Below, piece after piece: positions 1 to 12,156 of a DNA stretch of 64,000 bases (within the stretch, counting starts at the first letter, position 1; each line of letters begins with the position of its first letter). A model generated the notes under the pieces. The model was not told where the DNA came from and did not search any database. It saw only the letters and a list, made by a program, of their open reading frames with translations. Made by a program: the position numbers and the translations under genes. This stretch comes from Hyposmocoma kahamanoa (Eukaryota > Arthropoda > Insecta > Lepidoptera > Cosmopterigidae): NCBI RefSeq assembly GCF_003589595.1, contig NW_020654684.1:3587141-3651140 (forward strand), written 5' to 3'.

Positions 1-564
1 GGTGGTGTCAAATGCTGCAGAGAGACCACAGATAGTCACTTTCAATTTAACGGACAAATATTGTTGAATAGTGGAAAAATGATGGCCTCTGTATGCAAAT
101 CGATGGTTAACAAACGATACTTACGTAAATACAAAAACGCACTACAAGAATCCTTTTTAGTATTCAAAAGTACACTTACAATGTCATTACGTTACATCAT
201 AGTGCATATGTCTATGTCTTAACAAAAGAGGGCCTGCAAATATACGCACATGTCGTAATTCAAATTTGTGAAACTGAGAAAACACAATTTGAAAGATCAA
301 AAAATTGCTGAATGAAACCAATAAATAGACACTGTCGTTTATAAATGATTAATTAAATATAAGAGTAATGTACAAATAAAAATAATCACATTATTCGCAA
401 TAAGACCCTTTCAGTATTTTTAAAAATTTTCAAATCATGATTTCTCAATGCCACGTGGAGTTTTGGGTTACGACACTTTTCAAATGCGAATAATCTTTAG
501 TTGGTCGCTTAAGTCAGTCTCTTTTGCAATCAAATGTATCATCAAACGCATTACACAACTAACG
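1..564. other. No recognisable gene
   Basis: AT-rich sequence. No domain, splice structure or repeat recognised. Confidence 0.5.
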
Positions 565-610
565 GTTACCCGTGCCGAGCAGTGGGACGTATAAATGGGT
601 TGATGATGTA
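565..610 (+). repeat. Fragment of a SINE 3' end
   Basis: It matches the end shared with the copies near 3520 and 59930: CCCGTGCCGAGCAGTGGGAC followed by GTATAAATGGGTTGATGATG. Only the 3' end is present. Confidence 0.5.
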
Positions 611-1347
611 CGAAGATAAAGTGTTGCGGGATCGTAGCAAGGAAAGTATTATGTGTGTTCGTGAACACTTTTGATACGTAAAAACCGATAGATGCCGTCA
701 AAACCGTTATGGAAAGTAGTCCCCGCGAGAGGCACGGAGGTTGGAGCGTATGGCTGCCTCGGGCAAGGCATACTTGCGAGCGCCTAGTTTCGGTGAGGGA
801 CCTTTCAGTTGCTGGAACGCCAGAATAGCACCGTAACAAAAATATAGATTTCAATCGCCGATCGTGACTGCGCTAGTGTTGTGTCAATATCGATTACGTC
901 TATGAATGACAAATTTAAAAACAGTAATTCGGCCTCTGAGTATATACCTACGTATTGGTGAATAGTGAGGGCAAAAAAAAATGTGAAAAAAAAATGCCAA
1001 ATCAATTATTGTTGATATTTGAAAACAAAATACAATTTCAGAAACTGTTCTGATCATATAGTGACCTACTAAAACCATATCATTGGTGCACAAACGCATA
1101 AAAAACCAATGACATAGTTTTAATAAATATTTAGATTTGTTTTATTTGTAAACATGCAATTTTAGCTTTAAGCTTTTTCTTAAGCTGAACATTTTTATTT
1201 GTAGTCGTCGTAGTCGCGTGAGGCTCAGTACTAAGAGCATTCTAAATGCTATAGCGGGAAAATGATTAAGTTGCACAGATTATTACTAACCTTGATATAA
1301 GTTCTTTTACAATATACTATGGATATTTTATGGTCCGAAATAAAGAA

Positions 1348-1369
1348 TTATTATTATTATTATTATTAA
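1348..1369. repeat. (ATT)n microsatellite with an AATAAA-like lead
   Basis: Seven ATT units directly follow GTCCGAAATAAAG. Short ATT repeats after such a sequence are typical of non-LTR element 3' tails, so 1130-1369 may be a LINE tail. No coding remnant was found to prove it. Confidence 0.6.
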
Positions 1370-1375
1370 TTCTAA

Positions 1376-1905
1376 CGAACTAGTGGAGTAATTTAACAAA
1401 AAATAGTTGAATATCAATTCAATAAAAATTTATTAAGAATTAATAGCGGCATCTCTAGCCAGGGCTGGTAGCTGTAAAGGTGCCTAACTGGGTGACGAAA
1501 TACTTTCAAAGATTTCTCACAGATGGTGCTACGGCTAAAGAAGTCGTTGAAAACCAGATACAAAGATCCGACAACAAGCACATAGAAAAATTCGTGAGGT
1601 CCGCTGGTTCGTTCCGTGGCTTAGTTGGCTTAACGTCTGACACGGTATGCTAAGAGACGTCGCCGTCGTTTGGAATCCGACCGGATCGAATGAATTTTTT
1701 CGAAGTTATTTTATTTTATTTTTTTATTTATTTTATTGTTTTAAGAAAAAAGTATCCGTAAATAATGTAAAACACCGTTAAACCCTACTTGGGTTTGTCT
1801 CGATGCCATGAAGTGTTCGATCTTTGTATGAATAATTATAACAAACTAGTGGAGTAATTTCACAAAAATAATTGAATATCAATTCAATAAAAATTTAATT
1901 AATTG
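1376..1905 (+). repeat. tRNA-like SINE segment bracketed by two copies of its tail motif
   Basis: AACTAGTGGAGTAATTT occurs at about 1378 and 1845, each followed by a near-identical AATATCAATTCAATAAAAAT. Between them (1561-1690) is a block homologous to 63802-63912, with CTGGTTCGTTCCGTGGCTTA and a weak B-box-like GGAATCCGACC. The tail is shared with copies near 57728 and 63922. The head resembles a tRNA promoter but is degenerate. Confidence 0.6.
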
Positions 1906-2470
1906 GAAAAATTAAACGCCACCGCTAGCAATGTTTTACAAGTATACATCCGAACACGATTTGTCGTTTCGAGACTTACCAAACGCGTCAAAGGCCATTC
2001 TCAGTATTTAAAATCTTTGTCCAAAAATAGAAAACCATGCTAAGAATCCGCATGGATAATTATCTAATCACTTATTCAATATTCCAAATTGATTAGATGC
2101 TAAGAACAGAGGTGTATCAGAATAGTCCCTATCGATAAGTACTTATACATAGAGAAACAAATACTCTGCTCTAAACTCCCGCACTGCCTGTCTGACAGAC
2201 AAATGAAGAGTATCTATCACTCTTTGTCGAGCACTGCTTCGGCACTAATAGAAAACGTGATTTTTGCTTATTAAAAGTACTACTGCTGCCATCAGTGAAG
2301 CTTAGCAAAAGATGGGACTTAATCTTTTAAAAATCTTTAAATTCATATTATGTTATGCAAACGTATAAAAGCGTTAGAAAAATGCATTTTAAATCACTGT
2401 GATCCATCTTGCGGCGTATAAGGTTTTCTCTTTATTTCGTAAAATGAGTTCTCTTCTAAAAAACCCGTGC
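1906..2470. other. No recognisable gene
   Basis: AT-rich, no supported feature. Confidence 0.45.
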
Positions 2471-2477
2471 GAGACTA

Positions 2478-2684
2478 ATGGTTTGGCCTACCGCCTCACA
2501 AATAGAGGCCGTGGGTTCGAATCCGGGTTCACACCAATACCTCTCAGTTTATCGGGATTTGTATGCGAAATTTGCACCTTTCGGTGAAGGAAAACATCGT
2601 GATGAAACTTGCACATCGAAGGTTCACAACCCTCGGAAAACGTGTTCAATCTCTAACCGGCATTTGGCCAGGGTAGCGGAATGT
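2478..2684 (+). repeat. tRNA-derived SINE, 5' part (interrupted)
   Basis: The head carries a B-box, GGGTTCGAATCC, at about 2513. The body has ATTTGCACCTTTCGGTGAAGG then AAAACATCGTGATGAAACTTGC, a pattern shared with the copy at 41045-41225 and typical of lepidopteran SINEs. The 3' part resumes at about 3479 after foreign DNA, so the element was split. Confidence 0.7.
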
Positions 2685-3354
2685 CGAGCGGCAGCGCCGC
2701 GTCGCGGCGCAGCACATGCGGGACCGGTGGAAAGATAGCTTGGCGGATCCCCCCTATGGAGAGCTCGTACCATAGGGGCGATCCGTCCTATCCTCGTAGA
2801 GTGGGTGAGCCAGTCCCACGGGCCACAGTCGTACCACCTTGTGCAGGTAGGTGCTGACCGGCCACGGCTGGTTCGGCCACTACCTGCACAAAGTGGCGAG
2901 TGCATGCTGCGGATGACACCGCGCAGCACACCCTAGAGGTGTGCAGCCGGTGGGATGACCAGCGCCGTACTCTGACGGGGACAATAGGGCAGGACCTCTC
3001 GTAGCGAGGAGTCCGGGGAGGCGGTGGCCTTCTTTTGCGGAGAGGTTATGTCGCAAAAGGAGGCCGCAGAGCGGGTGCGCGAGGACGAGGCGGACGCGCA
3101 CCCGCTTCGGCGCAGACGTACGGGAAGAAGGCGAACGCAGTTCGCTGCTCGCCTGATCCCCTGGTGAGGCCAGGGGGTCTGGACAGACACTCCGGAGCCT
3201 GCATTGCACGGCCTCACTCGTCTGGGCGGGCGGATCGGAGGACAACTGACTTGCCCCTCCTTTGGCGCGGAAGCCCTGGCGCAAGCTAGGGCGGCCGGGC
3301 GGCGTAGTGGTGAATGTTTACCGACCCCACGGCGCCGACTCAACCGGCGAGAGG
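2685..3354 (+). pseudogene. R1-clade non-LTR retrotransposon, 5'-truncated ORF2 C-terminus
   Basis: GC-rich DNA encodes pieces of the C-terminal region of an R1-clade reverse transcriptase protein in three different frames. VLTGHGWFGHYLHKV lies at 2851-2898. The zinc-knuckle part DTAQHTLEVC (His and Cys of a CCHC motif) lies at 2915-2944. The basic end, with KEAAERVRED and RRRRTGRRRTQFAARL, lies at 3045-3167 and ends in TGA. Frame changes between the blocks and stops upstream show it is dead. Catalytic RT and endonuclease domains are absent. Its GC content differs sharply from its surroundings, as in other lepidopteran R1-type elements. It sits inside a SINE. Confidence 0.78.
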
Positions 3355-3475
3355 TTTTTTTTTTTTATTTTTTTTTATTTTTTTTTATTTTTTTTTTTTA
3401 TACCTGACAGGCAAATGACTCCACTCCACCTGATGGTAAACCCGGAGGTATCTATAAAGATTTACACCTGTCAAA
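3355..3475 (-). repeat. Possible minus-strand LINE 3' end with A-tail (T-rich on + strand)
   Basis: A T-rich tract (3355-3401) is followed by GGCAAATGACTCCACTCCAC then CTGATGGTAAACC. This resembles the 3' end of the Jockey LINE at 28897-28960, where a T-run precedes GCATTTGACCTCC and CACCTGATGG. It may instead be the tail of the adjacent R1 fragment. Confidence 0.4.
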
Positions 3476-3478
3476 AAA

Positions 3479-3575
3479 AGGTGTGGCGAACTGTGGCCTA
3501 AACCCTCTCCTAAGGGGAGACCCGTGCCCAGCAGTAAGACGTATAAATGGTAATGAACGATGATAATGAATTCTC
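3479..3575 (+). repeat. tRNA-derived SINE, 3' part (continuation of 2478-2684)
   Basis: GTGGCCTAAACCCTCTCCT then GGGGAGACCCGTGCCCAGCA and GACGTATAAATGG match the usual 3' half of this SINE, ending in ATGATAATGA. Together with 2478-2684 it makes one element opened by a later insertion. Confidence 0.7.
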
Positions 3576-5189
3576 TTTTATCTTGAGATATAAAATCGTT
3601 TAACAGAGAATTATCTTATTTTCCCATTAAGGTTAAGCGGGGTAATTATCTATCAATAGCTATTTATATAACTGGTGTAACTCGAATCACAATACTCTTT
3701 AAAATGTATAACGCCCTGTTGAACAGCTACTCTAAACACCTCATCTCAGACTAGGTTCTCATCAGTGTTAATAACGGCCACGTGTTCTAGAGTAATTAAA
3801 TCAAGTTTGTGATCGATCACTATTATAGTAAGACCAAACAATGAACTGTAATGCGTATAGTTAGTTACATCTGTATCCCAATGGACTAGGCAGTTTTTTA
3901 CATTCCTAACTTACCTATAGTTTGCTTTCTCCACTCGCATATTTGATTTACGTATCAGTGATTACGGGCATGCATTAAGGGCAGCCTCAGTCTGGTTGAA
4001 GACAACCACGAAACACGTTTAGGCTAATTGTCGGTTGTTCTACAGCCAGCTGCTGCCAAGAACTTTGTTACTTACATCAACATTCCGCAAATCGACGTCT
4101 ACATTGAGCAAGAACTTCGACAGGTAGGTACATATTTTTAAACAGGTTTATAATAATTTTAAGAGCCAAAGAACCATAGAAATATAGAAGAAAATGTGAC
4201 ACAGAACCGGCGACAGGGAACAAGACAGTCCAGCTGTACTGTGCCGTATCCTTGGCTCTGCAACGCCAGTAATACACAACACGCCTCACGTCTCAACGAT
4301 GCCCACTTAAAAAACTCGTGTTTTAAAATTATGCAGAAAGAATTGGAGTGGACTCAATATTAGGTACGCAAAGTTATTGATTTGAAATACCTATATCATA
4401 AAAGAAGGGGTAGCGCGCACAAGGGAATTAAACGGGCCTCAACAGTCCTGTCGCCGGACCTGGGTCGATAGGAGTATTTTCGTCCGGTATTACAAGAAGT
4501 CGCGCAGGCGTAGTAGAAAGCAGAGCCTGCCCAACGCGATGACGTGTTCAGTAAGGGTGCTTCAACCGTCCGTATCACCCGTCCGTGCCTTGCCTAATAC
4601 CCACTCCTATACTTGTTTACATAACCCTTAACCAATCTACCTCTTCACTCTGTGAACCATTTTGTGTCTATTTATGTGATATCAAGGCGTCTCTCTGTGG
4701 TTAGGTAAGGATTGAAAAGCAATTGAAGGTAGGTTACGCTCACGTAACGTAACATTAGGTAATCCTTTGTTCAATGCGTCTGTTTGCAGTTTAAATAAAA
4801 CCTACACTTAACAATTAATATTTTCATAGAAATTTTCACTTTCTAATCTGAAATATTTACACTGAGAACCAAAAAGCCGGGTGGTTAAGTCAAGCGTCAG
4901 GTAAACCGGCCAAAATATAAAGTCTTACTGATATAGCGCAGCCGGAAGTGCGGTACTATATTTAGAAATGTTCGCGTTTGAATGATCGAAATAATGCGAA
5001 CAATGTTACAAGCGTTGAGGTTATAAGCGGCATCTGTATGACGATGATCATTTTGTATCCGGCCATGTTATCAGTTGTTACAATTTAACAAATTTGTTTA
5101 TATACAAAGTTTTCATAACTTCACCTAACAGTATACGTTTAACGACCCCAAAATTCGCTAAAAAACAAAAAGACTTCTGGAGAGTACAA
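3576..5189. other. No recognisable gene
   Basis: Only short shadow ORFs (up to 70 aa) with no known motif. Nothing supported. Confidence 0.4.
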
Positions 5190-5421
5190 ATCGCACTTGA
5201 CAACTAACATAGTATTACCACAAAAATTTCGTTATATTATATTTTGTCTCAAAATTGCGTCATATTAATAATTTATCTCCAAAATTTCACTGTACTTGTA
5301 TGTCATTCGTATATGATTTGATTTCAAAGTTACAGGACAACACTATCGCTTTGACACTAAATAGGTAATATTAATATAACTTAAAGCAATTTTGAGATAA
5401 TACTATGTTGTCATGTGCGAA
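5190..5421. mobile_element. TIR MITE, copy 1
   Basis: Terminal inverted repeats of about 40 bp: the left end ATCGCACTTGACAACTAAC and the right end GTTGTCATGTGCGA face each other, followed inward by TAGTATTA and TAATACTA. A close relative lies at 48318-48558. No coding capacity. The superfamily is not determined. Confidence 0.75.
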
Positions 5422-5579
5422 TTATTACATTAACTTGCTTTTAGAAATATGGGTAACGTAAGCATTTCTAAAAAAAAAAGTCACCGGAAGACGCTAATGG
5501 ACAACAGTCAGTTTTCTACCAACAATGTCTTGTGTCCGGAATATCCATATTACAGCTTCTGTTGATTGATGTAATAGGC

Positions 5580-5690
5580 GTGGGACGCGCGGGGGGCTTC
5601 CAGAGCGAACACTGTCTCGTCTCCACAATCACGCGCGCGGTTCCCTCTAGTCCGAACGTCTCCCGGTCCCGTCTACATATACTCGTAAGT
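5580..5690 (+). promoter_or_regulatory. GC-rich island ending in a strong splice donor; candidate distal first exon
   Basis: A sharply GC-rich patch (GCGCGGGGGG, CACGCGCGCGG) stands out in AT-rich DNA and ends at a consensus donor CTC|GTAAGTAAAT near 5684. This pattern fits a promoter with a 5' UTR exon on the + strand. The nearest + gene is the transporter 6.4 kb away. The link is inference. Confidence 0.2.
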
Positions 5691-6949
5691 AAATATTTCT
5701 ATTTATAAATAACTCCTTTTAGCATCTTCGTCTGTAAACCAACGCGGGCCTACATAACATATTTTCGTTTACAAGAAATATGCCACGTTATTTACATCTC
5801 CGCAGTGCAGTTTTTCAATTTGCAACTTCCCTAATTAATGTAATGTGTGTAGTTCTTCATTGTAGTTGTTTTGTTGAATCACGTTTCAATATGGTTAGAT
5901 TATCGAGTGAGAGGTTACTCAGACGTTACGAGTTACGGTCGACAGATAAATTTGACAGAATAATAGAATTTTGCTCAATAATTTTCATCAATTTTGCAAA
6001 ATCGTTTATCGGAAACTTTTAACACAAATATCAATAATTCTAATAACACGTGTTAACGGTCTGATTTTGTCGAAAATTCTCTTTCAAATGTGCGCATTGC
6101 ACGCTCTTCCTACGCCCAATTATTCAAATAAACGAAGTGATGTTGTCACACACAGCCTCTAGTTGAGTTCATAGCTCTGATCTTTTATCGGAAACATAAG
6201 TTTTAATATGTCTATGACATTCCCGGCGACAATTAAAACGTGTATCAAAAGAGTAAGTTTACCTTAGACAGTGTGTTCCTATACGAACACCACCTTCCTT
6301 CCGGCCGCGAAAACAAATCTACTCCCATTCTCTTATAATAAACCAAAATATGATCGTGGCTCAAAATGACCGAGGACGAAGCCAGCGAACATGAGAATAT
6401 AACTTCAACAAGTGAACATGAGAAGTTTAAATATGCCATTGGCGTGGATAACAACTTACAAATTTTAAAATATATTCACGTGCCAACGTACGAGTTAGAA
6501 CATTGAAAATGAAGACAACAAGCGAAGCGTCGCTACTTGTCACATTCTCAGGGAATATGCTATTACAACATTCTATTCTTTCAACCTTATCGGCAAATTA
6601 GACAAACGTCCTACCACAAATAAATGTCACTATACAAACTGCACTCAAAGCCCTTCTGGCTTCTAGTTGCAAGTGGAAACATTTCCCTATAGATCAAGCA
6701 CTCGAAATCATACTCAAATCCCTGCCATTAGCGTCGTATTTCCAGTGCAATGCTGACTTGGGCATTGAGTAGAGTTCTAGAATACGACCCTAAGAGTAGA
6801 ACAATAAGCGTAGTTCAAAACACCAATGAAACATTTGCCACACCTGGTTCTGACAATGATCTTTTCTTGTGGTCGGTGTTCATTAACAGCATCGTTAGGG
6901 ATCAAACAAGGAAAGCTGACCGTTTAATTAACGGTAAATCTATTCATTT

Positions 6950-9900
6950 CATTTAGACATGCGCATTGTGTCAAATATTCTGTACCAAGATGCATAGTCA
7001 ACCCTCAGCGGTGAAATTATCCCAATCAGGCAAATGTACACACACGCCACCACATCCAGCTACACATCTTCGAACAAAAATGTGTAGTCTGAAGTGCCGT
7101 TGTCCGTACATTGTGAGTAGGTACCACAAAGCAAGTACTTATATTACAGTTCATTACATAAATCATGCCGGAACCTCAATCTAACCAAAAGTGTGCATGC
7201 AGATATAAGAAAAATGGCCAACTAAAGTTGAGTACAGACATGTGTAATCTCAATAATGAGACCTCATTCAAGGTTTCTCACACTAAACACAGTAAAGTCA
7301 TGACCTTGCTAATGCCAATAATATCTCAGAAACTTCATCCAAGCTTACAAATATCAATACGACATGTAATCGTCACCAGTTCAAAAACCTGCCATTTGAT
7401 TTCAAAAGCGCATTTTATAAATAAATTTAACAAAAAAAGTCCACTGTTTGCACAATTTACATGTTACAGCTAGAGTAGAAGCTATTGCCAATATGCGAAG
7501 TCCCACTTACAACTCAAAGTCCTAAAGACTAACGGGACTAATCAATTTAAGAAGGTAATTATTCTCAGTTTGTCACAAGAAAGTTCTATGCTGAAGCAAC
7601 TCTTATTTCCACAAAATTAAAAGCTATGAACAGATAAACATGAGCTAGAGTAAAACAATAAATAGTCCAATATGATCAGCCCCAACATTAATTTGTTATG
7701 ATCCTAAATTATTGTCAGTACATGCACCATGATAATAGAAGACTGCATCTAAAGCATGCTTCACTTTTCGAAAAACACCCTATGCATATGTATCAGCCCC
7801 ATCAAAATATATTCTTTATCGCACCAAATAAATACAACAGAAATATTAATTGAACAGAAAGTGAGCACAGGTGATATCTCTTAGAGAGATCTCTTCCAGC
7901 CAACTCGAGGCACTCAGAACAAAGGTTATAAGCGGGCAAGAGCGTGCAAGAGAAATTGAGAGAGAAACATAATAAATTACATAAATAAAAAAACAATTAA
8001 AAATCATGGTTACATAATTAATATAAATAAATAGATTATATAACGCACAACAATAAATAACATCAATATACATACACAAAAATATATACAACACATACAT
8101 AAACATATGAAGAAAAAAAATAACGCACACACAAAAAAAACAATGATTACAAAGAGAGTTCAGCCAGAAAGTGCGCTGTTTACGTTTCCTTGAAGGAAAC
8201 AATCACTTTACAACAAAATATACTATTTCTTTTTGTAAATAATTTCATCACACCATTTACCTGGTCTCAAAAGGAATTCCCTGAGCTATGTATATCAAAG
8301 CAATGGAATTAACTCTGGTGCACCACCTAGAACAACCAGAACATAACCAATTCAAAAAACTTCATTTCCCAAATTAGTCTTACTGGGAAAAGAACTGGTG
8401 ATCTCATCATCCTGAGACCACAGTGTAAACAACTAGACAACTTGGTCGACAAAAAATCAGTTGTATAATTATATAGAAAAGAGATCTGGGTAGAGGCAGA
8501 TCATAAGCCACTTACAACACATTCTTTGTTACAGATACACTGTCATAAGCAGCGTATTGTAAATGTACTAACCAACACACAACCAGACTTAAACCTACAT
8601 ACAATACTAAGTGTCTAGTTTGTTACTCCGTCCAGTAAAACTAGTCAAAAAACATCCAACTTCGATTTAGGTCTTGAGTTTCTGCCAGTAAGTCAATCCA
8701 TTCAACCTTACTCATATTAGAAATAATATTCTTTACAAGTCAATTATAAAATACATTTTGAGTTCTTAGGTTTTTCTAATCACTACACATTGAAAACAAA
8801 CTTATCAGATTTCATTGATTAAGAATATATTGTCAAACTCACTGTTGTGGACCATCAGGACATAAATAGTTACAACCCTTTTACTCAAAATATTAGCTCT
8901 ATATGTACATCCGTTTTCACTAATTTGTCCCATGTGCATCATATACTGCCAGAGTAATATCAAAGAACCATTACATTACATCATGAATATAAACTGCCTA
9001 AAGTGCTATTTGTTTTATAGATTTCGGCAGTAAAAAATATTCATCAGTGTATACTTGATATTTAAAACAGTCATTACACATTTGAAACCAATTTTTGCAA
9101 AACATTGTTGACACTGAATACTAGTAATATACCACTTTTTAATATGAATGAGTTCAATAATTTTATTAAGACGGGTATACAAGGGGTAAAAATAATCATA
9201 ATAAGTTAAATGACCCCCAATACAAATCAGCGAACTCGATAAAGTGAACATCCATCTACCTACAACTTGTTGAGACCAATGCTACGAGTAGAAACTCGGT
9301 GGATCTACCTTAATAAAAGTTAATTCCTGTGTTCACCATGCTGGTCCACCAACAGATGCTAGCGTCTGCCTACTTGGAAGCCACTCATCAATACTTCAAT
9401 GAACCCAAATTACACTTCTATGTGGTTGAGGAGTTGGGTAGTCTGCAGACCGTTCTGGTTGCAGTATCAGATCAAAGGTTACCATATTATATACAATTTC
9501 ACGTTGATTTTCAAGTTGATTGGTAACATGGAAGAAAAAGAACATTCATTATATTATGTTTGAGACGCCTACACACTACAAACAGCTTAGCAGATGTTCA
9601 TCAAGCATGACTAAGAGCCATCCTGATTAATTAATTAGCTTCCAGATAAAAAATAGGTTTGAATCCTGTCCATCATACATAGGCAAAGACTTCAAACTTA
9701 ACTTCTCTCTCTTTGCATTAGAGTTTAAAACACCAAAAACCACAGGGTTATCACATTCACATTATGTATCTACCTGCAAACTAAGCCACCCACCACAAAC
9801 ACATTTTTTTTTATAATATGATGGACAGATAGGACAAACAAATTGTGCTGGTGGTGAGTGACTCGCCTATCCATATGCCTATCTGCAAAGATTTAAGGGC

Positions 9901-10340
9901 ACAGCCACTGCGCCCGTCACCCTAAAACATAAGTTGCGAGTTTCATGTACCTATTCACCAACACTGTCACCTTCAAAACTGGAGCACAATAATGCTCACA
10001 TTATTGCTTTGTGCCAGAATAGGTTAGGTGGCACTACTTCCTTGGGCGAACTTTTTCACAAGGTCCTCAACTGCTAGGTACTTATTAAACACCTACGCGT
10101 ACCTGAAGTTGTTGGTAGAAAGGCATTTAATTGTCAAACAAACAGAAATCAACATTATATTATAACCAACACATTAAACCAGTTTCACATATTGACGAAG
10201 ATGACAAAATATACATTAAAACACAAACAAACAACACTTGGATACTAAGCGCAGTTCCAAACACTAGTCAAGGCGCGCAGGTCATAAAAGCTCTCCAGAA
10301 AGGACATTTCGTAGCAGTTTGCAGAAACAAATAGCGAACA
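6950..10340 (+). pseudogene. Decayed Ty3/Gypsy-type LTR retrotransposon pol region
   Basis: Scattered + strand fragments occur in the order expected of Ty3/Gypsy pol. An RT-like NLPFDFKSAF lies near 7385, and a connection segment VEAIANMRSPT near 7475. The RNase H hallmark ADHKPLTT lies at about 8496-8519, and an integrase-like VSDQ near 9464. A C-terminal integrase-like ORF (10131-10334) has YYNQHIKP and DKIYIKTQTNNTW. Many stops and frameshifts separate them, and no LTRs could be paired. A younger retroposon (9805-10078) is inserted before the last block. The order of motifs is better evidence than any single one. Confidence 0.55.
9805..10078 (-). mobile_element. A-tailed retroposon family R6, copy A
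   Basis: Shared core on the + strand: ACTGCGCCCGTCACCCT, then CACCTTCAAAACTGGA, GCTCACATTATTGC and ACTTCCTTGGGCGAAC. The T-run at its left edge is the A-tail of an element reading on the minus strand. It lies inside the Gypsy remnant and is therefore younger. Confidence 0.75.
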
Positions 10341-12025
10341 TAATTCTTTTGGGACCAGATTCCTTAGAGCGACTAGATCTTTAAACAACACAAACAATTT
10401 ATCATAATTATCTTAAACAACGAATCAGCTGTTTTAAAATGGAATGTCTAATAATCCCTATACTACAAGATCATGCGTCAATAAAAAGCCTACAAGTTAT
10501 TTGGGCTACACTGTAATTGCTTTGCAATGCCACAGGACGACTTTCTATTCTATTTGTAAGTTTCTGGCTTCTCTTGACGACAAAATACCCCAGGCGACGC
10601 CAGAATAATTTTCGCTTAGAGTTGAAATGTCAACACAATAAAATTTTATTTGCGTTTCGTTTCAAAAAATGTTTTGAGTTTTATGGCCCGGCACCTAGCA
10701 AATTGGAAGATTTTTTTGTATTTTTTTTTATTGAGTACGCATGTTAGGTATATTCCACAATCCCCACTAACGTAGTACTTACTCATAATAAAACTAAGTT
10801 CTATAAATCGCTAAGTAATATATAATATCATATTTCATTCCTATTTAATATCTTAACAATAACCTTAGTGGAAATTTGTGAAACTTTTTTCGACAAATGC
10901 CTACTGCGTAGCAATGTACTATGTTGGCGGAGAATCGTAAGGAAAAAAAAACGACCCCATCAGTGCAGCGGGGGAAAAAAAAAGGCCATGAATATTTAGT
11001 TTGGGATATTGTACCGTAACTACACAACACACTACACATCTCTAGTTGAGTTTCTAGCTCTAGTCTTCCGTATAAATTTTTAAGGTAGTATGGTTTTTGA
11101 CCTTCGAGGATGGAAATTTTGACCCTAGTCTAGACTTTTTGGAGAAACAATCTTAGAGGATGGAAAAAAAGGAAACAACAAAAAAGATATAAATTATGAC
11201 ATCACAGTGACATTCTATTTTTTGCCTTCCTCTATGGACATTCTCAACCGCCATCATTTATCATCCTGCAATGCACCATCTGTTGATCAACGTTAGCTGA
11301 CCGCATTCCTCGAAACTGACACTAGCCCTAGGCTAGTGACCACCATTAAGGAAATAATGACTAGACAGTATGGTCTCTGCCCTTCGCCTATTCCAAACGG
11401 AACGAAGGGAAAAAAATAACCGCCATCATTAAATGACCAAAAATGTCTTGAAGGGTGGAAAATCCAGTGGTCCAAGCTAAATGTGAATAAATAATGAATT
11501 ACCACTGAGAATGTGTTTCAGTTGTACGGTTGTACTCACCTGGCAATACTACTAATTCATTGAAGCACGACGTTTGTGACATAAGAATAATAAAATTGTA
11601 CAATCTTGGTAAATACCTACTTAAAATGCCAGCCTTCAAATACTTACAAATAGTGAACTCGTAAAAAAGACGAATTCTACCGAAATTGAAATATTGAGTA
11701 AAAAAAACGCGTGTCTACCTTAAAGGATGGAAAAAGTGTCTACCCTCACTTAACATGAAGAATCATCGATTGCATCGATAAAGTAATAACACTAGAAAGA
11801 AATATAATCATTCTAAATCACAATCTCGTGTGTCGAAGCGACATAAATAACTCTAATAATAGGGTCCTCCGATTCGGCTCGATATGTTATTTCCTCTCCG
11901 GCTACTAAAACCACGTTGCACGTAACTAGACTTCTCCACATCAGCAATTACTAGAGGACATTGCAAGCGCAGAATAATTGGGAACAAAGTCATTGTGACT
12001 ATATTCAATGAGTGTAACCTGTAGT
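10341..12025. other. Intergenic region upstream of the transporter
   Basis: No gene recognised. Between 11100 and 11740 short motifs recur (GGATGGAAA near 11108, 11158 and 11723, GGGTGGAAA near 11454, and CCGCCATCATT near 11249 and 11421), suggesting a degraded repeat. A possible minus-strand donor (CCAG|GTGAG on that strand) near 11538 has no coding exon beside it. Confidence 0.4.
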
Positions 12026-12107
12026 TCAGTGATGAACTTCGGGGTTACTTAAACGTAAGATGCCTGGCAATGAAAAAATAATAATATAACCATTATTTTA
12101 CATTCAG
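12026..12107 (+). promoter_or_regulatory. Possible transcription start and non-coding first exon of the transporter
   Basis: An arthropod initiator-like TCAGT lies at 12026-12030. A donor GTAAGA follows at 12055, and an acceptor ACATTCAG ends at 12107, 11 nt before the ATG. The implied intron is 53 nt, which is short. A distal first exon is equally possible: a GC-rich stretch at 5580-5690 ends in CTC|GTAAGT. No RNA evidence is available. Confidence 0.25.
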
Positions 12108-12118
12108 GTTTTTTTACA

Positions 12119-12156
12119 ATGGAGGCGGACAAAAAGGAGGAAGAAACTGTCATTAG
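12119..12156 (+). CDS. Transporter coding exon 1 (start codon)
   Basis: ATG at 12119-12121 opens a 38-nt exon coding the acidic start MEADKKEEETVI. It ends in the first two bases of a Ser codon before GTACGC (phase 2). The joined frame continues without a stop into exon 2. A Kozak-like ACAATGG context surrounds the ATG. Confidence 0.8.

Noticed and set aside
480..854. 124-aa ORF on the minus strand
   Set aside because: No motif, no splice context, and it overlaps a SINE fragment.
2870..3345. Long GC-rich ORFs on both strands (up to 136 aa)
   Set aside because: Frame shadows of the decayed R1-type protein.
7846..8202. 118-aa hydrophobic ORF on the minus strand
   Set aside because: Low-complexity AT/CA-rich DNA giving Tyr/Ile/Cys-rich peptide; no transporter or receptor pattern.
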